64,000 nucleotides of DNA from an uncultured Lachnospiraceae bacterium (GCA_946546945.1 CAMNOU010000002.1:1-64000), one strand, 5' to 3'. Positions 32,503 through 42,821 are shown, numbered from the stretch's first letter. Notes: generated by a model not told the origin, from the sequence alone. A program made the numbers and translations.

Positions 32503-33888
32503 TTAGTTGTATCTGGCAAGGATGCCTTCCCCAATGCGGTAAACATCACCTGCGCCCATAGTTATCAACAGATCATTGTTTAAACATTTTTTTGCCAGAA
32601 AATTTTCTATCTCATCAAAAGACGGGAAGTAAAAACTTTCTGTGCCGGATTTCCCGATCTCAGCTGCCAGATCTTCGGACCGGATGCCGAGGGTGTCTGT
32701 CTCGCGGGCGGCATAGACATCGGCGAGGACAACGGTATCAGCAAGGGAAAGCGCTGAGACGAATTCATTCCAGAAAGCCTTTGTCCGGGTATAGGTGTGC
32801 GGCTGGAACACACAGATGATCCGGTTATGAGGATAGTTCTTTGCCGCATTCAGCGTAGCCCGGATCTCGGTAGGGTGATGCGCATAGTCATCAATGACGG
32901 CAGTGCCGTTGAAACTGCCCTTGTACTCAAAGCGCCTTGCGGTGCCGCCGAAGGATTGAAGGCCGCGGATGATCATATCATCTGAAAAACCGGCTTCTTT
33001 TGCAAAGGCGATCGCGCTGAGGGCGTTTGCCGCATTATGTTCCCCGGGGACATGCAGGGTGACATGTCCGCACGGACGGCCATGGCAGACATAGGTGAAG
33101 GAGGCACAGGCCCTCTCATCATAAGTAATATCGCGGGCGGTATAGTCCTCACTTCCGGTTGTCCCGAAGGTTACGACGCGTCCCCTGCAGTCTGCGGCGA
33201 TTTCGTCCGGATTGGAAATGGCGCTGTTTAAAAACAGGCAGCCGTTCTCTGCCGTGTTGGCCGCAAACCTTGTAAAGGAATGGCGGATGTCCTGAAGATC
33301 CTTGAAGAAATCCATATGGTCTTCTTCAATGTTCAGGATAATGCTGTATTTCGGATGAAAATTTAAAAAACTGTTGGTGTATTCACAGGCCTCTGTGAGA
33401 AAGACATCCGGGCCGCCGACACGGATATTTCCCCCGATGGCTGCGAGCATTCCGCCGACAGAAATGGTCGGATCGGTATCTGCGGTCAAAAGGATGTGGG
33501 CGATCATGGAAGTGGTCGTGGTCTTTCCGTGCGTTCCGGCCACCGCGATGGAGCGCGCATAGTTATCCATCAGCTGTCCCAGGAACTCGGCGCGGGAAAG
33601 CATGGGGATTCCCTGTTGCTCAGCCTGTTTCCATTCGGGATTGTCCGGATGGATGGCAGCAGTATAGACAATCAGATTGATATCGTCTGTAATATTGGAT
33701 GCTTTCTGCCCGATAAAAATGCGGGCTCCGTGACTTTCCAGCCGGGCTGTCAGGTCAGAGGCTTTACTGTCAGAACCGGAGACCTGAAAACCTTCTTTTA
33801 AAAGTATTTCGGCCAGGCCGCTCATACTGATGCCGCCAATCCCGATAAAATAGATGTGAATCGGATTTTGAAAATTGATTTTGTACAT
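32503..33888 (-). CDS. murC: UDP-N-acetylmuramate--L-alanine ligase
   Basis: 461 aa. Adds L-Ala to UDP-MurNAc, the first stem-peptide step. N-terminal Rossmann motif GIGGISMSGLAE, ATP loop VAGTHGKTTTT, Mg/substrate motif EACEYTNSFLNF, and the C-terminal domain with DDYAHHPTEI. Complete length. RBS CAGGTGG. Confidence 0.97.
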   Translation of the reverse strand: MYKINFQNPIHIYFIGIGGISMSGLAEILLKEGFQVSGSDSKASDLTARLESHGARIFIGQKASNITDDINLIVYTAAIHPDNPEWKQAEQQGIPMLSRAEFLGQLMDNYARSIAVAGTHGKTTTTSMIAHILLTADTDPTISVGGMLAAIGGNIRVGGPDVFLTEACEYTNSFLNFHPKYSIILNIEEDHMDFFKDLQDIRHSFTRFAANTAENGCLFLNSAISNPDEIAADCRGRVVTFGTTGSEDYTARDITYDERACASFTYVCHGRPCGHVTLHVPGEHNAANALSAIAFAKEAGFSDDMIIRGLQSFGGTARRFEYKGSFNGTAVIDDYAHHPTEIRATLNAAKNYPHNRIICVFQPHTYTRTKAFWNEFVSALSLADTVVLADVYAARETDTLGIRSEDLAAEIGKSGTESFYFPSFDEIENFLAKKCLNNDLLITMGAGDVYRIGEGILARYN

Positions 33889-33936
33889 ATATATCTACCA
33901 CCTGTATTGAAAAATAACTTAAAACTGACCAGTTAC

Positions 33937-33964
33937 AGTATATCAAAATCCGGAAATTTGTAAA
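33937..33964 (-). promoter_or_regulatory. promoter of murC
   Basis: Minus strand TTTACA, 16-base spacer, TATACT; leader about 45 bases. The remaining 33965-34184 holds the spoVG control region, A/T-rich with AAGGAACCA at 34066, a possible SigH-type -35 but without a good -10. Confidence 0.6.
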
Positions 33965-34184
33965 CACAAACCGGTGAAAACATAAATATTCACAGAAATG
34001 CATTTTTGGAATGTCGATAATTCATAAAAAAATAGTTTAAAAAATGGCGATTTCGTAAATATTAAGGAACCATTTCTGGTAAATTGTGCTATACTATATA
34101 GACGGCAAGTCACAAAAAGGACAAAATGGGAAAACGTGTTCATGTGCAGCTTGTTCAAGTAGTAGTAGTAAGGAGAGGTAGTTT

Positions 34185-34457
34185 ATGAACATTACAGATG
34201 TAAGAATCCGAAAAATCGAGAAAGAAGGGAAGATGAAGGCCGTAGTATCCATCACGATCGACAACGAATTTGCCGTTCATGATATCAAGATCATTGATGG
34301 GGAAAAAGGATTATTCATTGCCATGCCGAGCCGGAAGAATGCAGAAGGAGAATATCGTGATGTAGCACATCCGATCAACTCCGAGACACGCGGCCAGCTT
34401 CAGCATCTGATTATGGAAAAGTACGAAGAATTTCTGGCAAATCAGGAAGATGAGTAA
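34185..34457 (+). CDS. spoVG: SpoVG
   Basis: 90 aa. [41 protein letters not shown] and [11 protein letters not shown] are the family core. A small nucleic-acid-binding regulator that affects cell division and sporulation or surface traits in Firmicutes. RBS AGGAGAGG. Confidence 0.97.
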   Translation: MNITDVRIRKIEKEGKMKAVVSITIDNEFAVHDIKIIDGEKGLFIAMPSRKNAEGEYRDVAHPINSETRGQLQHLIMEKYEEFLANQEDE

Positions 34458-34602
34458 AGTGACCCGCTTAAGAAGAGACTTACACTGAATACCTTACTTA
34501 GAAGAGACAGGAACATAAGAACAGATCAGAACAGATTTGAGTGTAGAAAGACATTCGAACAAAAGACATACATAAGTGACAGATATAAAGGAAGTAAGAT
34601 AT

Positions 34603-35175
34603 ATGTACTTGATCGCCGGGTTGGGGAATCCCACATTGAAATATCGAAAAACACGCCATAACATCGGGTTTGATGTCATTGATGCGATGGCGGATCATTA
34701 TAATATAAAGATGAATGAGAAGAAGTTCAGGGCGATCCTTGGAAGTGGATATATCGAGGGACAAAAGGTACTCCTGGTCAAACCGCAGACTTTCATGAAT
34801 CTCAGCGGGGACAGTTTAGCTCCGCTGATGAATTATTATAAATTGGATCCGGCAGAAGAGTTGATAGTGATTTTTGATGATATCAGTCTGAACCCCGGTT
34901 TTATCCGCATCCGGCAGAAAGGAAGCGCCGGAGGGCATAACGGGGTCAGAGACATTATTGCAAAGACCGGGTCCGATCAGTTTTCCCGCGTGAAAGTCGG
35001 GGTCGGACATAAGCCCGAGGGCCGGGATCTCGCAGACTACGTTCTGAGCCGCTTTTCAAAGGAGGAGCGGCTTCAGGTCGAGGATGCGATCAGCGATGCG
35101 GTCGCAGCAGTCTCCCTGATGGTTCAGGGAAGGACGGAAGAGGCCATGAACCTGTATAACCGCAGGCAGAACTGA
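34603..35175 (+). CDS. pth: peptidyl-tRNA hydrolase
   Basis: 190 aa. Releases peptides from prematurely dropped peptidyl-tRNA. MYLIAGLGNPTLKYRKTRHNIGF (catalytic His), KPQTFMNLSG and FDDISLNPG with GSAGGHNGV are intact. The GTG at 34576 is in frame, but AAAGGAAG fits the ATG at 34603. Upstream of mfd as in many Firmicutes. Confidence 0.96.
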   Translation: MYLIAGLGNPTLKYRKTRHNIGFDVIDAMADHYNIKMNEKKFRAILGSGYIEGQKVLLVKPQTFMNLSGDSLAPLMNYYKLDPAEELIVIFDDISLNPGFIRIRQKGSAGGHNGVRDIIAKTGSDQFSRVKVGVGHKPEGRDLADYVLSRFSKEERLQVEDAISDAVAAVSLMVQGRTEEAMNLYNRRQN

Positions 35176-35296
35176 TTTCGCAGGCAGAACCAACCGATTT
35201 CGCAGACCGCACGGGATTTTGTGCGCACAACCAACGATTGCGCAATAAAAAATGACTCTAATTAATTTGGCACAAATAAAAGAAACAGGAGTAAGC

Positions 35297-38200
35297 ATGA
35301 AAGCATTTCTGGAACCGCTTCAGGAACTGTATAGTTTTACGGAGCTGGAATCCTCTGTAAGAAAATCACCGGGCGTTTACGCGGCGGCCGGATGCACGGA
35401 TGCACAGAAAACACATATTATATATGGAATGAACCGGGCTGCAGGCTGCGCCCGGCTTATTGTTACGTTCAGCGAGCAGAAAGCCAGAGAATTGCAGGAG
35501 GCTTATCGTTTTTTTGATGAACATGTATATTATTTCCCCGCGAAAGATATTTTGTTTTATCAGTCTGATATCCGGGGGAATGCATTGACAATGGAGCGCA
35601 TGAAGGTCTATCATGCGCTTTTTCGCGAACCATGCCCTGTGGTCGTCACGACATTTGATGCTCTGCTGGATCCCATGGTGCGTCCGGAAGTGATCGAATC
35701 GTTCCTTCTGTGTCTGCACACAGGAGATACGATTGATCTGGAGGAGATCCGGAAACGTCTGGTCTGCATGGGATATGAGTATAATTATCAGGTCTTTGAA
35801 CCGGGACAGTTTTCGGTGCGCGGCGGGATTCTGGATATTTTTCCGCTGACAGAAGAGGTGCCGTACCGGATCGAACTGTGGGATGATGAGATCGATTCGA
35901 TCCGGAGCTTCAGCACACAGAGCCAGCGCTCTATTGAGACGGCGGAGATGCTTGAGATTTATCCGGCCAGTGAGCTTGTGCTGACGCAGGAAGTACTGGA
36001 GAGGGGACTGAATGCCATCGCAGCTGACGCCGGAAAACTCTATGACCGTTTTCGAAAGGAACAGAAGACCGAAGAGGCATTCCGGCTGAAAGAGATGCAG
36101 GAGCTGATCCGCGAGCAGCTTCTGGAGGGAACAGGCATCCGGCAGGCGGAAAGTTTTCTTCCCTATTTTTATGAAGAAACGGTGGATTTCTTTACCTGGT
36201 TTACGCACTGCTGCGAAGCCCGGGGGGAGGAAGCTGTGGTATTTCTTGACGAGCCATCGCGCTGCATGGAAAAAGCTTCTGCAGTGGAACAGGAATTTCG
36301 AAGCAGCATGCAGCAGCGTCTGTTAAAGGGATATTTGCTGCGGCGGCAGGCGGATACGCTTTTTTCAAAAGAATCGGCGGCTGCCCGCATCAGCTCCGGA
36401 AAATGCATTCTGCTTTCTTCCATAGAAATGCGGACCGCCCTGTTTTCGCCGAAACAGACTTTTTATTTTCAGGTCAAATCAGTAAATTCCTATCATTCCA
36501 GTTTTGAGCTTCTGGTGAAAGATCTGAAAAGATATAAGAAAGAGAATTACCGGGTGATCCTTCTGTGCAGTTCCCGCACGCGCGCACAGCGGATGGCCCG
36601 CGATCTGCAGGAACAGGAACTGAATGCTTTTTATACAGAGGATCCGGACCGTGTTTTGCAGGATGCAGAGATCCTGGTATGGTACGGATCGCTGAAACAG
36701 GGGTTTGAGTACCCGGAGATCCGGTTCGTGGTGCTGACGGAGACCGATATTTTCGGGGCGGAGAAGAAAAGGAAAAAGAGGAAAAAATTCCGTGAGGGAG
36801 AGAGTATTTCTTCTTTTGATGAGCTGAAGACCGGCGACTATGTGATCCATGAGAACCACGGACTGGGAATCTACCGCGGGATCGAGAAGATTGAGATCAA
36901 TCATACCGTGCGGGATTATATGAAAATCGAATATGACCGGGGAGGGAATCTTTATGTGCTCGCAACGCAGCTGAACCTGATCCAGAAATATTCCGGTTCG
37001 GATGCGAAGGTGCCGAAACTGAACCGCCTGGGAGGCCAGGAATGGAGCCGGGCGAAAGGCAGAGTGAAAAAAGCAGTTCAGGTCATTGCGCAGGATCTGG
37101 TGGAACTTTATGCCGTCAGACAAAATTCCGCGGGATACCAGTACGGACCGGATACGATCTGGCAGAAGGAGTTTGAGGAGATGTTCCCCTATGAGGAGAC
37201 GTCCGATCAGCTGCAGGCAATTGCCGACACCAAGCGGGATATGGAGAGTACCCGGATCATGGACCGCCTGATCTGCGGAGACGTCGGATTCGGCAAGACT
37301 GAGGTGGCGATCCGCGCCGCTTTCAAGGCGGTTCAGGAAAATAAACAGGTCGTTTATCTGGTGCCGACCACGATTCTGGCGCAGCAGCATTACAATAATT
37401 TTACGCAGCGCCTGAAGGATTTTCCGGTGAACATCGATCTGCTTTGCCGGTTCAGGACGCCGAAGCAGCAAAAAGAAACGATCCGGAACCTCAGGAACGG
37501 ACTGACGGATATTGTAATCGGTACGCACCGTGTCCTTTCAAAGGATGTAGAATATAAAGACCTCGGCCTGCTCATCATTGATGAAGAGCAGCGATTCGGG
37601 GTGACCCATAAAGAAAAAATCAAGCAGATGAAGAAGAATGTGGATGTTCTGACGCTGACCGCCACACCGATTCCGCGTACGCTTCATATGAGCCTGATCG
37701 GCATCCGGGACATGAGTGTCCTGGAAGAAGCTCCCTCGGACCGCATGCCGATCCAGACCTATATCATGGAATACAGTGATGAAATGGTCCGCGAAGCCAT
37801 CGAGAGAGAACTGGGGCGCGGCGGGCAGGTCTATTATGTCTTCAACCGTGTAAATCATATCGCGGATGTGGCGGGACGGATTTCACAGCTTGTTCCGGAC
37901 GCGTCAGTTGCTTTTGCCCACGGGCAGATGAGCGAGCGGGAACTGGAAAAGGTCATGTATGAGTTCATCAACGGGGATATTGACGTTCTGGTGTCCACTA
38001 CGATCATAGAGACCGGTCTGGATATCGCGAACGTGAACACGATGATCATCCATGACGCGGACAATATGGGACTTTCCCAGCTCTATCAGCTCCGCGGAAG
38101 AATCGGGCGTTCGAGCCGTACGGCATATGCGTTTCTGATGTACCGGCGGAACAAAATGCTGAAAGAAGTGGCGGAAAAGAGACTGTCCGCAATCCGTGAA

Positions 38201-38830
38201 TTTACCGAACTCGGAAGCGGGATACGCATCGCGATGAAAGATCTGGAGATACGCGGCGCGGGGAATCTTCTGGGAGAAGCACAGCACGGACACATGGAGG
38301 CGGTCGGATATGATCTTTACTGCAAGATGCTTGGTGAGGCAGTCCGGGCGGCCAAAGGGGAGGAAGTAGAGGAATCGTTCGACACATCCATCGATATTGA
38401 AATGGATGCGTATATCCCTGCAGATTATATTCCGAATGAATATCATAAACTGGATATTTATAAACGGATTGCGGCGATCCGCAGTGAAACGGAAAAAGAC
38501 GAGATGCTCGATGAACTGATCGACCGGTTCGGTGAACCGCCCCGCCCGGTACAGAATCTGCTCGTAGCCGCTGAGCTGAAGGAGCAGGCGCACCAGCTTT
38601 TCTTTACCGAGATCAAAGAGAACGCGGATACGATTGTTTTTTGCATGTTTGAGCGGGCAAAGCTGGATCCGGCGAAAATCCCGGATCTGATTCAGTTCAT
38701 GAAACCGCAGCTCGGATTTACCGCGGATAAAAAGGAGCCGTACTTTATATGGAGGAAAAAGAAGACGGATCCCTCTTCGACGGAAGTGATCCGGACGTTT
38801 TTTAAGAATTTCCGTGATTTTTGCTTCTGA
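35297..38830 (+). CDS. mfd: transcription-repair coupling factor
   Basis: 1177 aa. Removes stalled RNA polymerase and recruits UvrA. UvrB-like N-terminal modules (about 1-350), RNA polymerase-interacting domain (about 500-580; DYVIHENHGLGIYRG), the RecG-like translocase with Walker A GDVGFGKTEV, DEEQ box (LLIIDEEQRFG), motif III TATPIPRTL and motif VI QLRGRIGRS, and a C-terminal TRCF domain. Full length. Start at 35297 set by CAGGAG; the in-frame ATG at 35252 has none. Confidence 0.96.
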   Translation: MKAFLEPLQELYSFTELESSVRKSPGVYAAAGCTDAQKTHIIYGMNRAAGCARLIVTFSEQKARELQEAYRFFDEHVYYFPAKDILFYQSDIRGNALTMERMKVYHALFREPCPVVVTTFDALLDPMVRPEVIESFLLCLHTGDTIDLEEIRKRLVCMGYEYNYQVFEPGQFSVRGGILDIFPLTEEVPYRIELWDDEIDSIRSFSTQSQRSIETAEMLEIYPASELVLTQEVLERGLNAIAADAGKLYDRFRKEQKTEEAFRLKEMQELIREQLLEGTGIRQAESFLPYFYEETVDFFTWFTHCCEARGEEAVVFLDEPSRCMEKASAVEQEFRSSMQQRLLKGYLLRRQADTLFSKESAAARISSGKCILLSSIEMRTALFSPKQTFYFQVKSVNSYHSSFELLVKDLKRYKKENYRVILLCSSRTRAQRMARDLQEQELNAFYTEDPDRVLQDAEILVWYGSLKQGFEYPEIRFVVLTETDIFGAEKKRKKRKKFREGESISSFDELKTGDYVIHENHGLGIYRGIEKIEINHTVRDYMKIEYDRGGNLYVLATQLNLIQKYSGSDAKVPKLNRLGGQEWSRAKGRVKKAVQVIAQDLVELYAVRQNSAGYQYGPDTIWQKEFEEMFPYEETSDQLQAIADTKRDMESTRIMDRLICGDVGFGKTEVAIRAAFKAVQENKQVVYLVPTTILAQQHYNNFTQRLKDFPVNIDLLCRFRTPKQQKETIRNLRNGLTDIVIGTHRVLSKDVEYKDLGLLIIDEEQRFGVTHKEKIKQMKKNVDVLTLTATPIPRTLHMSLIGIRDMSVLEEAPSDRMPIQTYIMEYSDEMVREAIERELGRGGQVYYVFNRVNHIADVAGRISQLVPDASVAFAHGQMSERELEKVMYEFINGDIDVLVSTTIIETGLDIANVNTMIIHDADNMGLSQLYQLRGRIGRSSRTAYAFLMYRRNKMLKEVAEKRLSAIREFTELGSGIRIAMKDLEIRGAGNLLGEAQHGHMEAVGYDLYCKMLGEAVRAAKGEEVEESFDTSIDIEMDAYIPADYIPNEYHKLDIYKRIAAIRSETEKDEMLDELIDRFGEPPRPVQNLLVAAELKEQAHQLFFTEIKENADTIVFCMFERAKLDPAKIPDLIQFMKPQLGFTADKKEPYFIWRKKKTDPSSTEVIRTFFKNFRDFCF

Positions 38831-38918
38831 CCGGGAACGCCCGGATATTCGCTCTTGCGGGATACAGAAAAAAAGGCTATAATCAAAAAGATATTTGATG
38901 AGAATGCAGGAGGAAGGT

Positions 38919-39977
38919 ATGAAAAGAAAGAAAATAACCGCAGTCCTTCTTGCCGGCGCATGTCTTGCGTCGCTGGCTTTGTGCGGATGCGGGAATGAGA
39001 TAGATGAGAATGCCGTGGTGGCGACCATGGGGGACCGTGAAGTTTCTCTGGGATATGCGAATTTCGCGGCGCACTATAATCAGCTGAATTATGACAGTGT
39101 GTTCGTGTCTTATTACGGAGAGGGCTACTGGACGAATGAACAGTACGCAGACGAAGACGGGAAGACGATGGAAGATTCTGTCAAAGAATACGTTATGGAT
39201 GATATCGAGATGGGGTATCTGCTGGAGGACCACATGGCCGACTATGGAGTGGAGGTCACGGACGAGGACCGCGCAGCCATCAAAGCGGCCGCGGATCAGT
39301 TCATGTCTGACAATTCCCGGGAGGCGGTCAGAAAGCTGGGCGCCGCTTCGGAATATGTGGAAGATTTTCTGTATTATGAGACGGTAAAAAGCCGTATGAC
39401 AGAAGCCATTGAGGCCGGCGCGGATACGGAAGTATCCGATGAGGAGTGCGCCCGCAGGACGTTCAGTTATATCCAGATCGATCTGGACGGACACACAGAT
39501 GAGACGACCGGAGAGTACGTCACCTATACAGAGGAAGAGCGTGATGCGATCCTTCAGAATGTAGATGCTGTTGCGGAAATGGCGAAGAGTGATTTTGAGG
39601 CGGCTGCGGATGCGTACTCCTACAGCGTTTCTTCTTATTCTTATGGCCGCGATGAGGCAGATGAATCCGAGGGCGGATTTGACAATGCGGTCATCGCTGC
39701 GGCAGATACCATGTCGGAGGGCGAGATTTCAGACGCCATTGAGGGGGCGGATTGTTATTACATCATCCGGCTTGACAGTGAAAATGATGAAGAAGCGGCG
39801 CAAAGCGCCAGAGAGAGTATCATTCAGGACCGGAAGAGTGCCATTTATGATGAAGTGACGGAAGGATACAAAAAGGATTCTGATTTTAAACTGAATGAGG
39901 AGGAGTGGGCAAAGGTTACCTTTGATGATATGTTTGCTATTGCTCAGGAGGAAGATCTGAGTGCACCGCAGGAGTGA
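38919..39977 (+). CDS. PrsA/SurA-like foldase lipoprotein
   Basis: 352 aa. Lipobox ALCGC (Cys24) after a signal peptide predicts a lipoprotein on the outer face of the membrane. The N-terminal helical SurA-like part (VVATMGDREVSLGYANFAA..) and a parvulin-like middle (ARRTFSYIQIDLD..AEMAKSDFEAAADAYS..GGFDNAVIAAADTMSEGEISDAIEG) suggest a peptidyl-prolyl isomerase or chaperone for exported proteins. Very acidic. Start at 38919 follows AGGAGGAAGG. It sits between mfd and murA without overlap. Confidence 0.85.
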   Translation: MKRKKITAVLLAGACLASLALCGCGNEIDENAVVATMGDREVSLGYANFAAHYNQLNYDSVFVSYYGEGYWTNEQYADEDGKTMEDSVKEYVMDDIEMGYLLEDHMADYGVEVTDEDRAAIKAAADQFMSDNSREAVRKLGAASEYVEDFLYYETVKSRMTEAIEAGADTEVSDEECARRTFSYIQIDLDGHTDETTGEYVTYTEEERDAILQNVDAVAEMAKSDFEAAADAYSYSVSSYSYGRDEADESEGGFDNAVIAAADTMSEGEISDAIEGADCYYIIRLDSENDEEAAQSARESIIQDRKSAIYDEVTEGYKKDSDFKLNEEEWAKVTFDDMFAIAQEEDLSAPQE

Positions 39978-40016
39978 TGGATTAGCAGGTATATAAAGAG
40001 AATACTGTATAATACC

Positions 40017-40046
40017 TTGACAAATGGAATGATATATAGCTATAAT
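40017..40046 (+). promoter_or_regulatory. consensus promoter of murA
   Basis: Perfect TTGACA (40017-40022) and perfect TATAAT (40041-40046) separated by 18 bases. It lies 33 bases before the start codon. Confidence 0.88.
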
Positions 40047-40078
40047 ATCATATTTGAAAAAACACATAGAGGTGCGAA

Positions 40079-41377
40079 ATGGATCAATATGTAATTAAGG
40101 GCGGCAATCCGCTCCATGGAGAAGTGGAAATAGGCGGCGCAAAAAATGCTGCACTGGCAATTCTGGCAGCGGCTGTCATGGCGGATGAAACCATTACAAT
40201 AGAGAATTTACCGAATGTCCGTGATATCAATGTCATGCTTCAGGCAATTGAGAATATCGGAGCCTATGTGGAACGTGTGGATGTACATACGGTGAAGATC
40301 AACGGGTCTTTCATCCACGGTTTTACGGTGGATAATGAATACATCAGAAAAATACGTGCTTCCTATTATCTTCTGGGAGCACTGCTTGGCAAGTATAATA
40401 ACGCGGAAGTTGCGCTTCCGGGCGGATGTGCGATCGGCACCCGTCCGATCGACCTTCACCTGAAGGGATTTCGCGCGCTGGGCGCAGAGGTCGAAATCCG
40501 GCACGGCATGGTGGCCGCGCAGGCCAGGGCGCTTTGCGGGACTTCTATTTACATGGATAAGGTGTCTGTCGGAGCGACGATCAATGTGATGATGGCTGCG
40601 GCGATGGCGAAGGGAAGGACCACGATTGAAAATGCGGCCAAGGAACCGCATGTTGTCGATGTGGCCAACTTTCTGAACAGAATGGGAGCACAGATACGCG
40701 GGGCAGGAACGGATGTCATCCGGATCACAGGTGTGAGCAAACTGCATCATGCGGAGTATTCCATTATCCCGGATCAGATTGAGGCGGGGACGTTTATGTT
40801 CGCGGCTGCCGCGACAGGCGGGGATGTGACAGTCAAAAATGTCATTCCGAAGCATCTGGAGGCTACCAGTTCGAAGCTTGCGGATATCGGATGCCGGATC
40901 GAGGAGTTCGATGATGCAGTCCGCGTGATCGCAAAGCGTCCGCTGAAGCATACACAGGTCACCACGCTGCCGTATCCCGGATTCCCGACCGATATGCAGC
41001 CGCAGATGGGTGTAGTGCTCGGGCTGGCTTCCGGCACAAGTATTATCACGGAGAGTATTTTTGAGAACCGGTTCAAATATGTAGATGAGCTGGCAAAGAT
41101 GGGTGCCAATATCAAGGTGGAAGGCGGAAATATCGCAATTATTTACGGGGTGGACCGCTATACCGGAGCACGTGTTTCGGCACCGGATCTGAGAGCCGGA
41201 GCGGCGCTCGTGATCGCGGGGCTTGCCGCCGAAGGGATCACAACGATCGATGATATTTATTATATCGAACGCGGCTACGAAGATTTTGATGAAAAGTTCC
41301 GGTCCATTGGCGGAATTATGCAGAAAGTAAGCTCCGAAAAGGAGATTCAGAAATTTAAATTAAAGATTATTTCATGA
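40079..41377 (+). CDS. murA: UDP-N-acetylglucosamine 1-carboxyvinyltransferase
   Basis: 432 aa. First committed step of peptidoglycan synthesis (PEP transfer to UDP-GlcNAc). GGAKNAALAILAA opens the EPSP-synthase-like fold. LPGGCAIGTRPIDLHL carries the active-site Cys, so the enzyme should be fosfomycin-sensitive. PGFPTDMQPQMG and the later RYVDELAKMGA-type region are normal. Firmicutes often have two murA genes; which one this is cannot be told. Confidence 0.96.
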   Translation: MDQYVIKGGNPLHGEVEIGGAKNAALAILAAAVMADETITIENLPNVRDINVMLQAIENIGAYVERVDVHTVKINGSFIHGFTVDNEYIRKIRASYYLLGALLGKYNNAEVALPGGCAIGTRPIDLHLKGFRALGAEVEIRHGMVAAQARALCGTSIYMDKVSVGATINVMMAAAMAKGRTTIENAAKEPHVVDVANFLNRMGAQIRGAGTDVIRITGVSKLHHAEYSIIPDQIEAGTFMFAAAATGGDVTVKNVIPKHLEATSSKLADIGCRIEEFDDAVRVIAKRPLKHTQVTTLPYPGFPTDMQPQMGVVLGLASGTSIITESIFENRFKYVDELAKMGANIKVEGGNIAIIYGVDRYTGARVSAPDLRAGAALVIAGLAAEGITTIDDIYYIERGYEDFDEKFRSIGGIMQKVSSEKEIQKFKLKIIS

Positions 41378-41384
41378 CGAAACG

Positions 41385-41409
41385 ACTCCGGCGCTCAGCC
41401 GGAGTTTTT
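41385..41409 (+). terminator. terminator after murA
   Basis: ACTCCGGC pairs with GCCGGAGT around GCTCA, followed by TTTTA. Confidence 0.85.
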
Positions 41410-41453
41410 ATGATATAGGGAGTTGAAGTCCGCTTGCGTACTTTGTTTCGAAA

Positions 41454-41483
41454 AACCAACAAAATGTTGTTTTTTTGTTGGTT
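41454..41483 (+). promoter_or_regulatory. 11-bp palindrome overlapping the metK -35
   Basis: AACCAACAAAA (41454-41464) is the exact inverse of TTTTGTTGGTT (41473-41483). The last two bases are part of the TTGACT -35, so it looks like an operator, though a hairpin ending the murA side cannot be excluded. Confidence 0.6.
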
Positions 41484-41510
41484 GACTTTTTACAGGCCAT
41501 GTTGTACAGT
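41482..41510 (+). promoter_or_regulatory. promoter of metK
   Basis: TTGACT (41482-41487), 17-base spacer, TACAGT (41505-41510). Leader of about 105 bases to the start codon. Confidence 0.65.
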
Positions 41511-41532
41511 GATTGTTGTGTGACTATAAGTT

Positions 41533-41586
41533 TGCAGAAAACCTTCCTGTCCGCAGCCGTTCAGATGGCTGAACAGACCTTCTGCA
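41533..41586 (+). promoter_or_regulatory. structured leader of metK
   Basis: TGCAGAA (41533-41539) pairs with TTCTGCA (41580-41586). Inside, GTTCAG/CTGAAC (41559-41564 with 41569-41574) competes with CAGCC/GGCTG (41554-41558 with 41567-41571). I do not see the conserved parts of known SAM riboswitches. Confidence 0.5.
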
Positions 41587-41624
41587 CATGAAAAACATAA
41601 GAAAAACGATGGAGGATATTGTTT

Positions 41625-42809
41625 ATGATGGAGAAATTACTCTTTACTTCCGAGTCCGTTACGGAAGGACATCCCGATAAAGTCTGCGATGCGATATCGG
41701 ATGCGATTCTGGATGCCTGCATGGAGCAGGATCCGATGAGCCGTGTGGCCTGCGAGACAGTTTCCTGTACCGGTTTTGTACTGGTGACAGGTGAGATCAC
41801 AACGAATGCGCAGCTGGATATCCCGACAATCGTGCGCCAGACAGTCAATGAGATCGGTTACAATGACGCGAAGACCGGTTTTGACGGAAATACCTGTGCT
41901 GTCATGGTTGCCCTTGACCGTCAGTCAGAAGATATTGCCATGGGCGTTGACAAGGCGCTTGAGGCAAGAGAGGGATCTCTGGCAGATGATCTGGATACAG
42001 GCGCAGGAGATCAGGGTATGATGTTTGGCTATGCTACCAATGAGACAGCAGAGTATATGCCTTATCCGATCGCTCTTGCCCACAAGCTTGCGCTTCAGCT
42101 CACAAAGGTACGCAAGAACGGTACATTAAAGTATTTAAGACCGGACGGAAAGACACAGGTTTCCGTAGAATATGCGGAGGACGGAACACCGAAGAGACTG
42201 GAGGCAGTCGTTCTTTCCACCCAGCATGATGAAGATGTTACGCAGGAGCAGATTCATGCAGATATCAAAAAATATGTATTCGATGAGATCCTTCCCGCTG
42301 AACTGATCGATGAGAATACCAGATTCTATATAAATCCGACCGGACGTTTTGTAATCGGCGGACCGCACGGCGACGCAGGTCTGACCGGACGCAAGATCAT
42401 CGTTGATACATACGGCGGAATGGCACGCCACGGCGGCGGCGCATTTTCAGGAAAGGACTGCACCAAGGTAGACCGTTCTGCAGCATATGCCGCACGCTAC
42501 GTTGCGAAAAACATTGTTGCGGCAGGACTTGCCGATAAGTGCGAGATCCAGCTGTCCTACGCGATTGGTGTGGCTCAGCCGACATCCATCATGGTCGACA
42601 CCTTCGGAACAGGCAAGCTTTCCGATGAGAAGATCGTTGAGATCGTGCGGGAGAATTTTGACCTTCGTCCGGCAGGAATCATTCAGATGCTTAACCTGAG
42701 AAGACCGATCTACAAAGCAACAGCTGCTTACGGACATTTCGGACGTACAGACGTTGATCTTCCCTGGGAAGCACTGGATAAAGCGGAGATTCTGAAGAAA
42801 TACTTATAA
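41625..42809 (+). CDS. metK: S-adenosylmethionine synthetase
   Basis: 394 aa. Makes SAM from methionine and [31 protein letters not shown], the P-loop-like [21 protein letters not shown] and [16 protein letters not shown] are all intact. The start is taken at 41625, 9 bases after GGAGG; TTG 41619 and ATG 41628 are alternatives. Confidence 0.97.
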   Translation: MMEKLLFTSESVTEGHPDKVCDAISDAILDACMEQDPMSRVACETVSCTGFVLVTGEITTNAQLDIPTIVRQTVNEIGYNDAKTGFDGNTCAVMVALDRQSEDIAMGVDKALEAREGSLADDLDTGAGDQGMMFGYATNETAEYMPYPIALAHKLALQLTKVRKNGTLKYLRPDGKTQVSVEYAEDGTPKRLEAVVLSTQHDEDVTQEQIHADIKKYVFDEILPAELIDENTRFYINPTGRFVIGGPHGDAGLTGRKIIVDTYGGMARHGGGAFSGKDCTKVDRSAAYAARYVAKNIVAAGLADKCEIQLSYAIGVAQPTSIMVDTFGTGKLSDEKIVEIVRENFDLRPAGIIQMLNLRRPIYKATAAYGHFGRTDVDLPWEALDKAEILKKYL

Positions 42810-42821
42810 GATTTTGATAAA

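Noticed and set aside
35174-35296. Repeated GATTTCGCAG words between pth and mfd
   Set aside because: Two exact copies 22 bases apart and weaker ones after, too short and too few to call a repeat element or operator.
37904-39028. 374-codon open frame on the minus strand
   Set aside because: Lies across the end of mfd and the start of the foldase gene; low-quality protein sequence, no ribosome site.
41411-41624. SAM riboswitch before metK
   Set aside because: Position suggested it, but I could not find the conserved core of any described SAM class; kept only as a structured leader.
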